This document shows, piece after piece, positions 11,419 to 23,078 of a stretch of 64,000 nucleotides of DNA; position 1 is the stretch's first letter; each line of letters opens with the position of its first letter. The translations under genes and the position numbers were made by a program. Source of the stretch: Mesostigma viride. Its lineage: Eukaryota; Streptophyta; Mesostigmatophyceae; Mesostigmatales; Mesostigmataceae. The stretch spans positions 2,015,400 through 2,079,399 of the forward strand of contig RPFO01000164.1 of assembly GCA_009746045.1 (NCBI GenBank), read 5' to 3'. The notes under the pieces are model-generated. The model searched no databases and had not been told where the DNA came from. It saw nothing but the letters and a program-made list of their open reading frames with translations.

Positions 11419-12176
11419 GGGAATACAGCAGTAGTAGTGTAGAATAGATAGACCGTGGCCATGTACATGTACGCCTCCTAGAGGCACTATCCTAGCTAAG
11501 CCACACGCTTTATTTAATCATGTACATGTGTGCCTATGATGTGCCACACTCCAGATGATGCCTAGCTTTATTTAGCTATGTTGTGCCCATGCAGGGAGTA
11601 ACTCTCTGCTGAGACGCCATGCCCTAGCCTTTTTGTATAGCTCTGCTGATCTTCCCCCCCATGACAGGCTCCCCCTTCGCTGGGCATAGCTTGAAGATCA
11701 TGGGGATGCAAGTGCCCTGGTGCACCTAGAGCAAGGGTCCTTTACATCCCCACCCTTGCAGGAAGTAGCTTAGGATGTATGATAGGCCATATGCCCCCTC
11801 TCAAGGGCTATGTGCTACATATACTCCCAACGGAGTTATGTTACAATTCAATTCAATTCAATTCAATGAAGGAGACTGGGGGTCTCTGCCCTTTCTCCTG
11901 TAGTGCACACACAGGGATTAAAAGCACTTCGGTGCTCCGTGACTCCCCAACGGGAGCACGAGTTTAATTAATTAATTAATTAAGTGGGCCCAGGTCATAG
12001 AGGACAACGAGCCCCCCCCAGTGGGGAAGCGCCCGCGTGTGCAATCTCGTGGGAGGCACGCCAGATAGCCCCCTAGGGCAGCGTGCGGCTGCCTAGATAG
12101 ATGTTGTAGTTAGAATGTTGTTAGATAGATGTAGTATGTAGCCGATGTAGATAGACTAGACCGGTAGGACTGTTTG

Positions 12177-12771
12177 CACCCATCCATCCATCCATCCATC
12201 CATCCATCCATCCATCCATCCATCCATCCATCCATCCATCCATCCATCCATCCATCCATCCATCCATCCATCCATCCATCCATCCATCCATCCATCCATC
12301 CATCCATCCATCCATCCATCCATCCATCCATCCATCCATCCATCCATCCATCCATCCATCCATCCATCCATCCATCCATCCATCCATCCATCCATCCATC
12401 CATCCATCCATCCATCCATCCATCCATCCATCCATCCATCCATCCATCCATCCATCCATCCATCCATCCATCCATCCATCCATCCATCCATCCATCCATC
12501 CATCCATCCATCCATCCATCCATCCATCCATCCATCCATCCATCCATCCATCCATCCATCCATCCATCCATCCATCCATCCATCCATCCATCCATCCATC
12601 CATCCATCCATCCATCCATCCATCCATCCATCCATCCATCCATCCATCCATCCATCCATCCATCCATCCATCCATCCATCCATCCATCCATCCATCCATC
12701 CATCCATCCATCCATCCATCCATCCATCCATCCATCCATCCATCCATCCATCCATCCATCCATCCATCCAT
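12177..12771 (+). repeat. (CATC)n array, about 148 units, within the LINE 3' UTR
   Basis: Near-perfect tetranucleotide run. On the left it follows 'gaccggtaggactgtttgcacc' and on the right 'atcggggttaatgctccgtg', both fixed parts of the RT-LINE 3' UTR. Copies at 12.9 and 31.1 kb carry only four to five units at the same position. This is therefore expansion of a resident tract and not a separate insertion. Confidence 0.97.
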
Positions 12772-12871
12772 CGATCGGGGTTAATGCTCCGTGACTCCCC
12801 AACGGGAGCACGAGTCTAATTAATTAATTAATTAATTAATTAATGGCCGAGCCGTAGACATCATGGCCGAG

Positions 12872-12985
12872 ATGTAGATCTATAGATTAGACCGGTAGGA
12901 CTGTTTGCACCCATCCATCCATCCATCCATCGGGGTTAATGCTCCGTGACTCCCCAACGGGAGCACGAGTCTAATTAATTAATTA
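12872..12985 (+). mobile_element. RT-LINE 3' end, 114-bp truncated copy
   Basis: Flanked by ATGGCCGAG (12863-12871 and 12986-12994). It contains the 'agaccggtaggactgtttgc' landmark, five CATC units, the terminal hairpin and a TTAA tail. It sits immediately downstream of the larger copy. Confidence 0.8.
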
Positions 12986-13211
12986 ATGGCCGAGCGTACC
13001 ATGAGTCGTCTTTGATAGTACGGATAACGCGGAGTTACTATCTGCCACTCCAGACCTGGGCGAGTGGGTCGCGCCACTTGCATTCGCGGGTGAAGTATCC
13101 GCATCGAAAAGTACCTCATCGGTGGCTCTGTGGCATGCCTTCATTGCATGTTCACGCCCTTACTCACAGCCCAAGTACGCCTGCGCCTTGCCACCCTTAG
13201 CCATTCTAAGA

Positions 13212-14309
13212 TTACGACTGGGCCACCATTTCTCCGACCGATGCTCTGCGCTGCATCTTCTTCGGGGATTACGCTTCGCTTTACGACCTGTGCCTCCATT
13301 TCCACTCCATCAATCGCCTCCTCGCCCCGGACGGCAGCCGCTGGGCCAACATCTACGGGCTGTCCGGCTGCGTCCGCCCCCATCTCCAGCACGCCATCCT
13401 CAACTCCCTTCTCCAGCGCTCTGACGGCGAGATCTGGGCTCCACCCCTTTCCGTCCCCACCCTCCGCTCCATCCTCACGGAAGCCTTTCAGCAGCACGTG
13501 ACCCCCCTTGCTGCCGACATAGCAGCAATCGGCGGCACGCTGACTGCTGAACTTCCTCACATTTCCACCGCCGCCGCCTCCACCTCCACGGCCATTTCCG
13601 CCTCCACTGCCGACATCAAAGCCCAGCTCCTCGACCTCGACCAACGCCTTCAAGCCACCGCCAACGCCCTTGAGAGCTTGCATGACACCGCCGGCCTCAC
13701 CGCCCAGGCGGTGAAGGACATCGCCGCCCAGCCGGCGCCTGCTGGCTCGGCCGGCGATGCTCCCTCCACCTGGGCGGACTTGCTTAAGCAGCACACCACC
13801 TCCACCACCTCCACCATCTCGGCACAACTCAAGCAACAAGCCCTCGACCTTCGCGAGGAAGCCGACATCGCCCGGCGCAGCCACAATGTCATCGTCAAGC
13901 ACTTCGACCAGCAGGCAGGTGAGACCTCCACGAGCCTTCTTGAGGCATTTAAGCGCGCCATTCTTGCCCCCATGTTACTCACTGGTGAGCTGGACATGTC
14001 CCCCATGGATGTTGCATTAAGAACTTAGCCATGCTATGCCATGCAGAGAGATGCTCTCTGTCGAGAAGCCATGCCCTAGCCCTTGCATAGCCATGATGAT
14101 CTTCCTCCCCCGTGCCAGGATCCCCTTAGCTGGGTTGAACCTGAGACAGCATGGTGGTGCCGGTGCCCTTGCGGCACCTAGAGCAAGTGTTGCTTACATT
14201 CCCACCCTTGCATGAAGTAGCCTAGGATGTATTTAAAGCCATATGCCCCTTCTCAGGGATATGTGCTACATTGACTCCCAACGGAGTGATGTTGATAATT
14301 AATTAATTA
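13212..14309 (+). pseudogene. ORF1-only element, 5'-truncated, ORF1 partly open
   Basis: Flanked by ATTCTAAGA (13203-13211 and 14310-14318). ORF1 is entered mid-protein ('DYASLYDLCLHFHS') and stays open over most of its length, with frame 'PLAADIAAIGGTLTAELPHI' then a coiled coil and 'RSHNVIVKHFD'. It then runs into a stop at about 14028, just after GELDMSP. The C-terminal domain is missing and the 3' UTR starts at once, so there is an internal deletion. It ends with ACTCC/CAAC/GGAGT and a TTAA tail. Confidence 0.8.
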
Positions 14310-14318
14310 ATTCTAAGA

Positions 14319-14943
14319 CAGCGTTGCAAAGAAACCAATACCTGTACCCATAGCTACCTATGACTTCACATTATAGATATACCACATTAGATTCGCACGA
14401 TTTGAAAGCTCGTTTAGATAGCCTCATTACTCGATGTATGCACGTAGGCCTCATGGGCGAGACCGCCACGTCCATGTCACTCGGACCAAGACCATGGCAA
14501 CGTGGCTCTCCGGGATTGCGGCAGGTGCTATCATGCGGGCTGCAGTCAAAAAGGCTGCAGCGACAGTGACTGCCCACATCCGTGCATTGTGTTCCTGTTT
14601 CCTACATGAGTAGCTTAGGTGTACGCCTGGCAAGCAAGCTCTTCACCACCTCCTATCATCCCAGTGCGCATGAGCACTGGGCAATCAAATCTAGATTTAG
14701 CTTTTGTGTAATTATTTTTCTAACGATAATGGCGTAGTACTCCGTGGCACGCCTATGAAGTGAGACAACTATGCTTGGACACATGATGGATGCGCATAAC
14801 ACACAATCAAATCTAGAAGCGCGGCGCCAGCTACCCTCTATCGACACTCCCTTTATTGCCTCGAGGTGGTTACTTGCAGTCTCAGCTGCTTTTATTGGAT
14901 GTGCCTATCAGCCTCCTAGGTGAACTCATGCTGACAGGGCTGC
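14319..14943. other. Intergenic; 3' flank of the CID8-like gene
   Basis: No gene, tandem repeat or element end recognised. The part next to 14944 should hold the 3' UTR of the minus-strand CID8-like gene; no clear poly(A) signal can be assigned. Confidence 0.5.
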
Positions 14944-17900
14944 CTACGGAGCCTTGGAGCGCACGGGTGTCTTGGAGGGGCTGACCCTGCAGGTGCATAA
15001 ATGGCAGATCCCAGCCGGATTTAACAAGCAGGCAAAAAGAAAAACATGTCAGTGGTGTCACGCAAGGAATGCCACGCAAAATGTAGCACGTTGCAGACAA
15101 GGGAGGCGATATCTTGTGTCAGAGACAACCATACCTGACAGATCCATCCTTGCTGCAAGAGAAAGCACAAAGCGTCCTAGACATAGGTCCTGCAAACCAT
15201 GATGCCTGGGAAGAATTGCCAGAAAAGATGATAGCATAGCATACCTGATGGGCAGGGACCCCAGGATGGCGCCGCTGCAGTTGAGTGCGGCCAGCGCAGA
15301 CTCCTCCTGCTCCCACGAATAAATGCATGGGTGTGCAGCAATCATGAACGGAGAAAGGGGGGAAAAAACATATCACAAGGCGTAGTTGGTAAGATTGCCA
15401 AGAATCCTACCATTTGCCACGCGTTCGTTGCCACACAACCCTTCCCCCCCCTCACGCAGCTCCATTCCCAAGGTAAATCCACGCCGTCCTCAAGGCCATG
15501 CCCACAATGCCTTGCGCCACAAATCATCCTCATACGGTGCCACGTACATGGACAAACTCCACAAAGGCGATGCGTGTCGAATGGTGGTAGTCACCCAGCA
15601 GTCGGGAGCGTGACACCTGGCGCACAGGCAGCGACACAAGGAATCAGGGCACAAGGAAAGGCGTGCTGTCAGCCAGGGGTGAGCCCATTGCGAGACACCT
15701 CAGTCCAGAAAAGGCAGATGAAGTGTCCATAAAACACCGGGGATGTAGCGCTGCATGAATAGCGCGAGGTAAATATAAATTGCCACCCGGCTGCTGGCCG
15801 GCCAACACTGCTTGCATCCGGGGTGATGCTTGTGGGGATGTGGTAGCTAAGCTGCACCAGGAAGACGCCTGCGCCTTATGATGGTCCCAAGCAGCCATGA
15901 TCAGCAGCCAGGGACGCCAGACCAGTTCTCATCTGTTAAGAGAGACACCCCAGTACCATTCTTCGCAGATACCAGAGGGGAGCTCCTGGGCAGGTATGGA
16001 AAAGTCCCATGGCCCGCCAGACCCCTTGGCCTTAAAACCTGCTCTGTATGACGTGGCTGTCCATCCAAAGCTAGCTACATACATGGCTGTACATGGATAG
16101 CTATCAGGATCCCTTCATTCAGCCCGACAATTCCTTGCAAGGCACTGTTGACATGACACGCTCCGCCGACCTGTAATGCAGTACCATTGTGACCATACTG
16201 CATTTTTTGGCGCCTCGCGTACCTCCCCGCAAAGCGACTCAAAGAATGACTTCACATCGAGCTGCGTGACCTGCCAGCGTCCGCATATTCCCACACACAA
16301 CAAGCCAGACAAGAAGGCCAGCACGCATTCACCGAGTCAGTAAACAACAAGCCGGCATTTGGTGTCATTTTACACCCCATAATGTGACCGTGAGCGACCA
16401 TCAACACTTGACAAGGATCATGCCGCCTTGTCTCCAACATAAGTTGGGTGTCCTGGTTACAGTTCTGTGTGTTCTAACAACCTGCCTACCAAGCCAGGAC
16501 CTTTCTGGGGTGCTGCCGAGCCGTAGGCGATGCCAGGCAGGTTGATGTAAGCAAACGAAAACCGACACCGCGTCAGCCGGCGACTTTCTCGATACGACCC
16601 TGTTGACACATGGGTGGCAACATGATCTCGGAAGCATTACAAAACTGCCGGGGCTGGCAGGTCCGAGCACTAAGCCCCATTTCACAAACAGGGTTTTCTC
16701 TTAGCTTTTTGCCCTAAGCCCCATGCTCTTCAAGTCCCGTGACGACGCCACGTCGTGTCGAAAGACTTCATGGGTGCCTTCCACCGCATGATCCACTCCA
16801 TCGGCCACCTAATGGGGATGACAGAGACAGGCAACAAATTGACGGTCATGGGGCGAACCACCACCGCGGGCATGCCCCCTCCGTTGCTAGCATATGATGC
16901 CCTCAACTTTCTCTGGCTACTAATGCAAGCCCCCTCTTTGTGCCTCACCTTCTTGTCGATGTTGGCCACGTACACCGTGCGCACGCACTGCTCCTTCTCG
17001 TCGTCCGACTGGAGTGGGCAGAGTAGCGGAAGGAGTAGCGGGGAGGGGAGGTGGGGAAGTGGGAGGGGAGAAAGGGGAGCGGAGGGAGCCAAAGAGGAAG
17101 AGAGAAGCCCCATTGGCGCAAGTAGGAACAGTGTCAGAGGCCGTAGAGTTTGTTTGTACCATGGCTGGAGCAGACCCCCAATGCCTGGCAAGCCGGCAGC
17201 GCTGCCCCAGGGAACTGTTTAACCAGCCCCAGCTAGCAATCTGCATTCGGTCCCAGCTGGACAAATCAGCACATGGTGGAGGGGAAATACCGTAGTGGTC
17301 AAGATCACTTTGCGACAAACTACTTTGCGAATCGACCTCCCAAGCTGCTTTTCATGGGCTTCATTTTGGGTCGCTAAGTTCAAATATTAACGCGTCGCGC
17401 CTGCGCCGTGCCGCACGGCCCTAAGTAGACAGGTCATGAAGTACATGGGCTCACCTTCCATGCCCGCACCGGGGCCACTCAGGGCCATGCCCGACCCTAT
17501 ATTACAACTAATCAGTGCTTGATGAATCAAAACACTTAAGGTAGGCGGGTACCTATTCATTAAGGTGGGTACCAGCCACTCGGACCATAAACAAGTCGAT
17601 GGGCTCGCAAACCTAAAACTTTGCCTTCATTTTGGGTCGCAAACTATAAATTTCACCTTGTTTTTGGGTCGCAAAGTAGTTCGTCGCAAAGTGATCTTGA
17701 CCACTACGGTAGCCAACGTAAGGCTCCCGATTGCACCCATCGATGCGAAGAACATTGTGCCTATGTTTGATCCTTTCTTCAAAAGTCCATCACCGGCTAC
17801 ACTCTCGTCACCACGCACAGGCAGCTTAGATACGCCTTCATGCAAGCACAGGCAAGAAGTGGAAGCGGGCAGCAAACCGGAATCGTTGGGGCACATCCCA

Positions 17901-20900
17901 GGACGCATCCCAAGCGGCACTTTTGTGTAACAGGCTCCATCCCATGCCAGCACTTTCAACGCATATGAAACAGAAACAAGACATACCAAAAAAATTAACA
18001 AAAGAAAAAAAAAAAACGGCATGCACACACCCTGGGCAGGAAGGTCGGGTTCACCGGCACGATTGCGGTCTTCGATGGCAGCACACGGACTGGGTAATAC
18101 CCCAGCACCGTCCCTGCCAGGTTCAGCGCTGACCACGCGCCCTCTGCACCGACATGAGCACGCGGGAGGCACCAGGCAAGGCCACGCAGCAAGCACCGCG
18201 GGGGGAACACACCGGGCCTCCGTCCCACAGTGAGCGGGGGGAGGACCCTTGTGTTGGCCTCTCACCTATCCATGCAGGGCAGCCTGAGGGATCTCTATGG
18301 CAAGACAAACATGGCAAAGCGGGCATGACAAAGCAGATGACGCATGACAGGGAGGCCCCTGCATGCCATACGCCAGTGGGGGGCGCACGAATGTAGTTGG
18401 CACATGTGGCAGTCCAGTAGATTGTTGGCACCGAATGGCCTAAAGACCCGGTACTCAAGCAGAGAAGGCTCACGCCCACGAGTACCCTAGCTCATGTTAA
18501 TGGTCACCATTATGCTAGCTCACGTCGCGTCTCGTGTTGGTATGCCAGCGAGTATATCGGCTCGTGTGTCTATGCACCGCCAGGTGTCCACGTGTGCTAT
18601 CACCAGCTATCCACCATCCGCTTCTTATCTGGCGTGCTGGCATGCCCACATGGAGGTGCACTGGTCTGATAAAATGCCCTTGTGAGGAGGCGCTCGACAG
18701 CCGCACCTGCTCTCTCTGGGCAGACATCCATTAACCCTCCGACGCTCGGCGGAGCCGATGCAGGGCCTCACAATGACATGGCCTTGGCTAAAACAGAGCG
18801 TACCAACAGCACTCGTACATCAAGTACCTCGGCGGACGATCTGTGCTTGATCAAATGCGTTGTACCAGAGTCCTAGAGCACATGACCTACATGTGCGCTA
18901 CTTTACATTCCGTACAAGCATGAACTCAAGTGCCGCGCTATGCTGTGGGCGGTACAGGCTCTTTCCCTCACCTTCGTTGGAGAACTCAACGAACGCAAAG
19001 CGGAGGACCGAGTTGGGGTCCCCGCACACCCGGCAATCCACCACCTGTGATGCGGTGGCCATGTGGGGGCAAGGGGGGATGCTGGACGACGCAGCGTGTC
19101 AGGCAGCGGCCAAAGTGGACCACCGCTCGTTAATACTACCCCAACATTCTCACAACCCAACCCCCAGGGGGGGTCGCCTTCAGACGCCGTAGTTGTTGTA
19201 CATAGAATAGCCAAATCAAGGGGTGCGGGCACAGAAACGGCACAACTACGTCCGGCATGTTCGCCTTGCAGCCACGTATAGCAGATCTAGGATCTTCTAG
19301 CAGCTACCATGTACCCCCCCACACACACACGTTCAGGATTCCCAGGTTTAAGATCTTGAAACCCTGGATTTAGGAGTTTCAGGCTTCAGATCGCAGGGCT
19401 GGTTTTGGGCAAAAGATCTTGAAGTAGGTACAAATAGCTGGTCAGGGGTATGCGATATAGATTATGTACTGGGTAATACCGCATCAGGTTTAAGATCACC
19501 TACAGCTCTCAACTTCGTCAGCCCTGGAATTGATTTTAGCTTTAAGATCGCAGCCCTGGGTCGGCCGGACCCCAATCTGAACCGTGTGGGGGGGGGGGGT
19601 ACCTGCCCACACGGGTCGCCCCAACAGGAGTGTCACAACATCGCTGCAGGCACATGCTGCTGCTACCCCCACTCGAGGGTACATCCGGAGGGAAGCGGGG
19701 ACTCAGGCATTTGGACGTACCTCCCCACATTGGTTGAACCGTGCTACTACCTATAGTGACATTTGGACGTACCTCCCCGCATTGGTTGAACCGTGTTACT
19801 ACCTATATATAGTGTTACTACCTATAGTGACATTTGGACGTACCTCCCCGCACTGGTTGCACCGTGTTACTACCTATATACAGTGTTACTACCTATAGTG
19901 ACATCTGGACGTACCTCCCCGCACTGGTTGAACAGTGCCGCGAGCTGTTCTTCTGACACCTGTTCCCACCAGAACGGAGCACGCAAGGACCACCCGATCA
20001 GACGCTTACTGAAATGAGATGCATTCAATCTCGTATCCGACGCGTGCATGCACAGGCCACAAGACGTTCATGATCAATACAGGAGCCATCAACTGTCGCC
20101 AAAGGTACTTGGAAAAAATAGGCACGTCTTGTAGAAAATTTCGAGATGTAAAACCCCCACTCAATCACCACCACATGGTCATTGTCCAGATTCGGCCATT
20201 ATGGAGTAGTATGATTGTCCAGATTCGGAGTACTAAGAGATTCGGAGAATTATAGAGCAACTGATTGGGCAACATGGGATCCGAAACACAGGGGGGCTCC
20301 GCCATATGTTGCGAATAAGATATTTCCTTGCATTGCTGGCCGTGAGCTGGCCCCCAAAGAGCATATTGTGCAAACCCAGTACCATGAAGCGCGCCAGAAT
20401 AAACTGGCAGCGCTCACAAGGTTGGAGATGAGGGGGAGGGTTGGAGATTTGCAGACAAAGGTGAGGGGCAGTATTTGCTGCTTCCTGCCCCAACACGGGA
20501 AAGTTTACACAGCACGTGTTGTTCACGACGTCACGAGCTTGCCACACGTGTCTGGATGCCTTCACACGCGTGCAGTGTGCGCGTGTGCGCAGTAACAGGC
20601 ACACTTAGTGCCACGAGCCCCAATCTGACACCTCGGAAATCGACACTATTGATAGCAATGGGTAGCCTAGAGGTGGCGCGATAAACGGCAAACCAGTGCA
20701 TATGGCGGAGAGGCCAAACTATCACACCACCAACGTGTCTGATTACATTCTGTTTCCTAGCCGTCACGTCCCTCCACACACCTGCTGGTCAATATCAGAC
20801 ACGTAAACGGTCCTCTTAATGCTGTCCTCCCGCATCGCCCGCGTGTTCTTGCCACCACCTGGGTGCCCCCCCATGCCCGCCGCGCTATTGTTGCCGTTGG

Positions 20901-23078
20901 AGCCACCGCCCGCCGCAGGGCCGCCCTGCCCCTGCACGTATCCCTGTCCATTTTGGCTGCCTCCCCCCGCGGATGCGCCCGCACTTGGATTGCCGTTGCT
21001 GTTTGCGCTATTGCTACTATTCTGGTTCTGGTTACCCTGGTTGTTATTGTTGCTGTTGTCTTTGTTCTCCTTGCTGTTGTTATTGGCGTTCTGGTTGTTG
21101 TTCTGGTTGTTGCTCTGGTTGTTGTTCTGGTTTCGGCGGCGGCCACCCTGGTTGCCGCCATTAGTGTGGCCTTGGTTAGCGTACCCCATCTTTCGCCCCT
21201 GCCCAGTAACAAATGGAGGTGGGGGTGGGGGTGCACCATAGCACGGACATATGGCGTTGCCAGGGCGAACGCCAGGGCATCAAGGGCAGCAAATCGTGTA
21301 GCATGCGGGCGTCAGAATAATGCCATCCCCAGGATCAGAAATTGCCAGAAAGGGTCCGACCCATGTGGCTGGCGTTCCATTCTCGGGGAACGCGTGTCAG
21401 GATGGAACTGTTGGGCACCTTCCTGTCAACTCCCCTGCTTGCCCCCCATGCGTTGCCACCACAGTAACTGACCACAATGACAGCACCCGGGTAAACATAC
21501 CGCAGGATAGTACACAAAACTGACTACACACAGCGCATGAACCTAGCATGCCAGGTCGCACCATGCCTGCAAACCATCAGCAAGAGCCTGGCGCGTCAGC
21601 GACCTTCTTCCTTGCGCCGCTGTCCGTGGGTGAGACCTCAGACCACACCACGCTGCGTCCTCGGCAAACCGCCCAATGTCCACCTAGCACAACCCGCTGT
21701 GTGGACGATCGCGCAAATAGGCCCCGTTTCATATTATAATAATCGACCATTACATTATCAATACCTGTATCACGTCATGTAGCAACGTTACCATTGCAAC
21801 CCCGTGACATGCGTCACAAAGCACAACCATGAGTGGGACTGATGGATGATGGCGGTGGAACCATCCAGGGCAGCAACATGCAGATGGATCCAGCGGCGGC
21901 GAGTCGACGGGGCCAAGCCGTACCTCATCCTTTGCCCAGTTGCGGAATCTCCCAGGGTCCCAGCGCGACCTTACAGAAAGCTACCCCCTGTATTTCTAGG
22001 AGGATGCGTGTCTCCCTCCTCCACATGCGCATGTCATGAAATGCTGTCACACGCACACCTATATGCCACTGTACCAGCGGTGCGCTAACATGTCAGATGA
22101 TGCGCAGAAAGCACAGGGAGGGGAGGCCGGGCAGCGGGAATTCAGCGGCTGAAGCATCGTGCCTGGCAGATAAAGAGACGGCAAGAACCCACCAGGTACA
22201 CAACCCCCACAACCCCCAGCGATGAAGCAACGCATTCCCTGTCACGTACAGCACACCCTACAGCCCATCTACAAACTTGCATCGCGAACCATCCAAAACG
22301 ACCACGCTCCAACCAGCCAAAGGCCAGGCGCCATGTTCATGCATTGAGTGCAGAGATCCACCAAAAGACCTCCTACCCCGTCGATGGGGGCATCCCCAGC
22401 CCTCAAAAACATCACCCACCGCAACGGCAGCACACAGATGGCATCGCCCAGGGCACACTGTACCTTTTTGTCACGCTTCATGTCTAGCCCACCAGGCCGC
22501 TGCATCTGAGGCGGGAGCATCATTTGGTGGTGCTGGCGGTGCGGGGGCATGTGGGGGACCATGGGACCACCCTGAGGGCCAGGTGGCATCATCCCGATGC
22601 CCATGGGCATGTTGGGGGGGCGTGGGCCCACAGGGCCACCCATGGCGCCAGGGTGCGGCCCGGCCGCGTAAATGATGGGCATGCCACCGTGCATGGGAGG
22701 GTGCATCATGATCGAGCGGGGCATCGGCGGCATTCGTTGCATGGGGTCCATGGGTCCCCCATTCGGGTACTCAAACGGCGGCAAGAACTCCCGCGCGTTA
22801 GGATTCAGGTGCGCGGCAGGGTCGAAGCTAAGGCCCGCCATAAAATGCTCCAATTGCCGCATGTCGTCCATGCCTCCCATTCCGCCCATAGGAGTCATAG
22901 CATACACGCCCATGCCGTTGGGCGCCATCGCCGGTCTTTCGAGCATGGGGCCCGGAGAAACCATTCCCGCATGGGGCCCCATTCCAGGCCTTTCGCGGAC
23001 ATGGCCGGGAGACAAGTTGACAGGTTGGACTGGCGCTGCCATCACAGGGGCAGGATTTTCATTTCCGCTACCTTCCAT
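14944..23078 (-). CDS. CID8-like protein: PAM2 motif plus two RRMs
   Basis: Ten exons on the minus strand, all with GT-AG sites and agreeing phases: 23078-22464, 21198-20782, 19959-19915, 19044-18972, 18143-18031, 17008-16949, 16270-16223, 15616-15548, 15306-15245, 14986-14944. They give 514 residues from MEGSGNENPA to VRSKAP-stop. Residues ~90-102 carry a PAM2 motif (LNPNAREFLPPF), the peptide that docks on the MLLE domain of poly(A)-binding protein. Then come a Met/Pro/Gly-rich stretch, a Lys-Arg patch and an Asn/Gln-rich tract (exon 2). RRM1 (~333-407) has RNP2 VYVSDI and RNP1 LRFAFVEF. RRM2 (~431-503) has VYVANI and RIAFVEF, and ends VSPSKTPVR. This is the domain order of plant CID8-CID13 proteins, thought to act in mRNA regulation with PABP. 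Introns hold a MITE, an interspersed repeat and duplicated donor sites. Confidence 0.93.
17290..17709. mobile_element. 420-bp MITE with TA target duplication, in a CID8-like intron
   Basis: Inverted ends start CCGTAGTGGTCAAGATCAC and match over about 42 bp with one mismatch. TA dinucleotides flank both ends (17288-17289, 17710-17711), as for Tc1/mariner-derived MITEs. The interior repeats 'cattttgggtcgc' three times. It lies between exons 5 and 6 of the CID8-like gene. Confidence 0.8.
19310..19580 (+). repeat. Interspersed repeat rich in 'TTTAAGATC', copy 1
   Basis: About 270 bp shared with 23800-24085, with many indels. It begins in a run of C followed by 'acacacacgtt' and ends 'cagccctgggtcggccggaccccaatctga'. 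'TTTAAGATC' or a near match recurs four to five times at irregular spacing. No inverted ends or TSD found. It lies in an intron of the CID8-like gene. Confidence 0.75.
19717..19935 (-). repeat. Tandem copies of an exon end plus its splice donor
   Basis: The last ~20 bases of CID8-like exon 3 and its donor (minus strand ...CAACCAGTGCGGGGAG|gtacgtcc) occur four times at spacings of about 51, 70 and 70 bp. The true exon uses the copy at 19915-19935; three copies lie downstream within the intron. Between them is 'actacctatagtgacat' repeated once or twice per unit. The duplicates keep the GT and the GTACGT consensus. Confidence 0.85.

Larger units (their letters stand above)
9351..11865 (+). mobile_element. 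ORF1-only non-LTR element, nearly complete
   Basis: Flanked by perfect 13-bp repeats ATGAAGGAGACTG (9338-9350 and 11866-11878). It has a ~185-bp 5' leader, one ORF (ORF1), a ~400-bp 3' UTR, the hairpin ACTCC/CAAC/GGAGT, and an ATTCA-repeat tail. There is no reverse transcriptase or endonuclease between ORF1 and the tail. The same ORF1-to-3' UTR order is seen in the copies at 13.2-14.3 and 56.9-57.8 kb, so the lack of ORF2 is a family trait and not a local deletion. This resembles mammalian half-L1 (HAL1) elements. Confidence 0.85.
9298..11981 (+). mobile_element. LINE 3' fragment inserted in the RT-LINE ORF end
   Basis: Flanked by perfect 12-bp repeats AAGTGGGCCCAG (9286-9297 and 11982-11993), which is the single sequence present in the uninterrupted RT-LINE copy at 31.33 kb. 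The fragment ends with the hairpin and the (TTAA)n tail. It is itself split at 9351 by the ORF1-only element. Its own sequence without the insertion is only about 170 bp. Confidence 0.9.
9272..12842 (+). mobile_element. RT-LINE 3' fragment hosting a four-level nest
   Basis: Begins within the last codons of the RT-LINE ORF ('atcATGGACAAGGCC...', M-D-K-A-K-W-A-Q), is interrupted at 9298, and resumes at 11994 with V-I-E-D-N-E-P-P and the ORF end R-H-A-R-stop. The 3' UTR follows, then a huge CATC tract, the terminal hairpin (tgctccgtgactccccaacgggagca) and a TTAA tail. The matching intact stretch is in the minus-strand copy at 31.07-33.23 kb. It is a 5'-truncated dead copy. Confidence 0.85.

Noticed and set aside
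12110-12811. Long open frames through the CATC/GATG tract (repeats of HPSI or MDGW)
   Set aside because: Any 4-bp repeat without a stop codon is open in all frames; no start context, codon bias or flanking domain supports a protein.
20764-21189. Separate Asn-rich protein gene on the minus strand
   Set aside because: It is exon 2 of the CID8-like gene; the frame, acceptor at 21199 and donor at 20781 join it to RRM1.
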